Both the position numbers and the translations under genes were made by a program. Of a DNA stretch of 14,717 nt, positions 14,073 to 14,717 are shown piece by piece. Source of the stretch: Rhizobiaceae bacterium (GTDB taxonomy: Bacteria; Pseudomonadota; Alphaproteobacteria; Rhizobiales; Rhizobiaceae); the NCBI GenBank assembly GCA_028865845.1, contig JAGWJK010000018.1, positions 1-14,717 on the forward strand. The letters are read 5' to 3'. Every line of letters begins with the position of its first letter. The stretch's first letter is position 1. Under the pieces are notes generated by a model. It saw only the letters and a list, made by a program, of their open reading frames with translations. It searched no databases and was not told the origin of the DNA.

Positions 14073-14717
14073 TTAGGCAGCGATGAATTCGTTCCAGCGG
14101 CGGACCATGTAGCGGTCTTCGTCCATGACCGAGTTCCAGCAAGCGACGTGCCCCATGCGGGCCTCGAAGGAGCCGCCGTCACGCACGGCGCCAGCCTTCT
14201 CCATCACCTTGCCTTCCGGCGACAGGATATCGCCCTGGGCGGGCTTGCCTTCCATCCAGTAGCCCCACTCGTCGGCGGTCATGAAGCCCTTTGCCGTGTC
14301 GAGGCATGCCGAGTAGTAGCCCTGACGGTTGAGGTAGGCGCCGACCCAGCCGGAGAGATACCAGTTGATGTATTCATAGGCCGCGTCGAGCTGCGCGCCC
14401 TTGAGGTGCGAGGCGAGACCGAGACCGCCGCCCCATGCGCGATAGCCTTCCTTGAGCGGCTGGAAGGTGCAAGCGATACCCTTCGAGCGGACGGCAGCGA
14501 CGGCCGGCGACCACATCGACTGGATCACGACTTCGCCCGAAGCCATCAGGTTGACGCTTTCGTCGAACGACTTCCAGAAAGCGCGGAACTGGCCGTCGCC
14601 CTTGGTCTTGATCAGGAAGTCGATCGTCTGGTCGATCTCGGCCTTCGTCATGTTGCCCTTGTCGGCATATTTGATCTTGCCGGCGGACTCGGCGATCATC
14701 GCGGCATCCATGATGCC
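14073..14717 (-). CDS. Polyamine-type ABC substrate-binding protein, N-terminus missing
   Basis: The frame enters from the right edge and ends with TAA at 14073, giving about 214 visible residues, roughly the C-terminal half to two thirds of a PotD/PotF-like periplasmic binding protein. The visible text shows the family pattern: a helix-rich segment AEIDQTIDFLIKTK, ESVNLMASGEVVIQSMWSPAV, then GYRAWGGGLGLASHLKGAQLDAAYEYINWYLS, and a C-terminal hinge region ending VRRWNEFIAA. The signal peptide and start would lie beyond the window. It should capture the substrate in the periplasm and deliver it to the two permeases downstream. The substrate cannot be deduced, but the operon's racemase argues for an amino-acid or hydantoin-like ligand. 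Confidence 0.88.
   Translation of the reverse strand, partial: GIMDAAMIAESAGKIKYADKGNMTKAEIDQTIDFLIKTKGDGQFRAFWKSFDESVNLMASGEVVIQSMWSPAVAAVRSKGIACTFQPLKEGYRAWGGGLGLASHLKGAQLDAAYEYINWYLSGWVGAYLNRQGYYSACLDTAKGFMTADEWGYWMEGKPAQGDILSPEGKVMEKAGAVRDGGSFEARMGHVACWNSVMDEDRYMVRRWNEFIAA

Overview
The window looks like chromosomal or large-replicon DNA from an alphaproteobacterium of the Rhizobium/Agrobacterium group. This rests on high GC with rhizobial-style proteins, a tartrate dehydratase very close to the Bradyrhizobium TarD that I remember, two LysR regulators, and ABC transporters arranged as in rhizobia. I see no rRNA, tRNA, CRISPR array, insertion sequence, integrase or phage gene. It reads as a run of small metabolic, regulatory and transport cassettes.

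Left part (1-3606). A secreted cysteine-rich protein runs off the left edge on the minus strand. After a 399-base divergent intergenic stretch come a plus-strand flavin amine-oxidase-type oxidoreductase and a small SRPBCC-like protein. The latter overlaps tail to tail with a LysR regulator (2683-3606, minus).

Middle (3732-8439). A second LysR gene (3732-4637, minus) is divergent from a D-tartrate dehydratase gene (tarD, 4875-6038). The shared control region carries two perfect ATGCC-N5-GGCAT palindromes and a half-site beside the tarD core promoter, so this is very likely a tartrate-responsive regulator/enzyme pair. Next on the plus strand are an AraC-type regulator (6201-7097), an alpha/beta hydrolase with an unusual HDSSG nucleophile motif (7226-8095), and a 115-residue protein resembling muconolactone isomerases, whose GTG start overlaps the hydrolase stop. 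These three probably form one regulated catabolic or detoxification cassette.

Right part (8477-14717, all minus strand). A two-gene unit encodes a SyrD/PvdE-type cyclic-peptide or siderophore exporter followed by a FhuC-type iron-siderophore uptake ATPase, pairing export and uptake of probably the same ferric chelator. Upstream of it lies a 353-base non-coding leader with an inverted repeat. Further right is a polyamine-type ABC transporter operon: substrate-binding protein (cut by the right edge), an intercistronic hairpin, two permeases, and a hydantoin/Asp-Glu-type racemase as the last gene. The racemase suggests that the imported compound is an amino-acid or hydantoin derivative rather than a plain polyamine.

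Nothing here is clearly an unknown system. The most interesting points are the helically phased LysR operator array at tarD, the exporter/uptake-ATPase pair without a permease, and the HDSSG hydrolase coupled to a small isomerase-like protein.
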